Shown here: positions 5,884 through 5,893 of the stretch, one piece after another
How the letters are laid out: each line of letters opens with the position of its first letter
Position numbering within the stretch: position 1 is the first letter of the stretch
From: Planctomycetota bacterium
GTDB lineage: Bacteria; Planctomycetota; Planctomycetia; Pirellulales; Lacipirellulaceae
DNA length: 5,893 nt
Reading direction: 5' to 3'
Assembly: GCA_022614705.1 (NCBI GenBank)
Contig: JAKEIB010000157.1
Location: 1-5,893, forward strand
The notes under the pieces: model-generated
Database searches by the model: none
What the model saw: only the letters and a program-made list of their open reading frames with translations
Told to the model about the DNA's origin: nothing
Program-made: the position numbers and the translations under genes

Positions 5884-5893
5884 CGGGCTGTAG
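5884..5893 (+). tRNA. Possible 5' end of an intact tRNA gene, cut by the window edge
   Basis: The last ten bases, CGGGCTGTAG, are identical to 5793-5802, which form the acceptor 5' strand, T8, A9 and first D-stem base of the tRNA remnant. This suggests that a full tRNA of the same kind starts here and continues beyond the window. Ten bases cannot establish its identity or integrity. Confidence 0.35.

Overview
The window reads like chromosomal DNA of a GC-rich planctomycete, probably of the Pirellula/Blastopirellula type. This is inferred from three things: a secreted PQQ-type beta-propeller protein whose mature part opens with an N-W-D-R-F-R-G-P-N-G motif, an FHA-linked sigma-54 activator, and short dispersed inverted repeats between and inside genes. 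No ribosomal RNA or other species marker is present, so the assignment is tentative.

All four convincing protein genes lie on the minus strand. In transcription order they are: a small lipoprotein with a PEGA-like region (5437 to 4904); an FHA-GAF-AAA+-Fis sigma-54-dependent activator (4771 to 2897); an exported beta-propeller protein (stop at 1523, start uncertain between 2890 and 2770); and a phenylacetate-CoA ligase (PaaK)-like adenylating enzyme (1397 to 81). Gaps are about 130, 6 to 126 and 125 nt, so co-transcription is possible but not evident. No obvious shared pathway links the four. The activator would integrate phosphothreonine (FHA) and small-molecule (GAF) signals and open sigma-54 promoters, but I found no good sigma-54 promoter in the window.

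The gaps are unusually full of structured repeats. From left to right: a heptamer repeat coding for the ligase C-terminal tail (99-116); a cloverleaf-like palindromic element in front of the ligase (1422-1499); a 123-bp inverted-repeat element with 8-nt periodic arms that supplies the N-terminus and every available start codon but one of the propeller gene (2763-2885); and a textbook MITE-like element with 16-bp perfect terminal inverted repeats and an 8-bp target duplication (5571-5699).

The last 456 bases (5438-5893) hold no credible protein gene. They contain the MITE, a weak possible plus-strand promoter, a truncated tRNA 5' half with a damaged anticodon loop (about 5793-5840), and at the very edge ten bases (5884-5893) that repeat the tRNA start and may begin an intact tRNA gene outside the window. 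Bases 5438-5570 and 1-80 show nothing I can name. I did not find a defence system, CRISPR array or complete new pathway; the novelty is in the repeat elements and how they have merged with genes.
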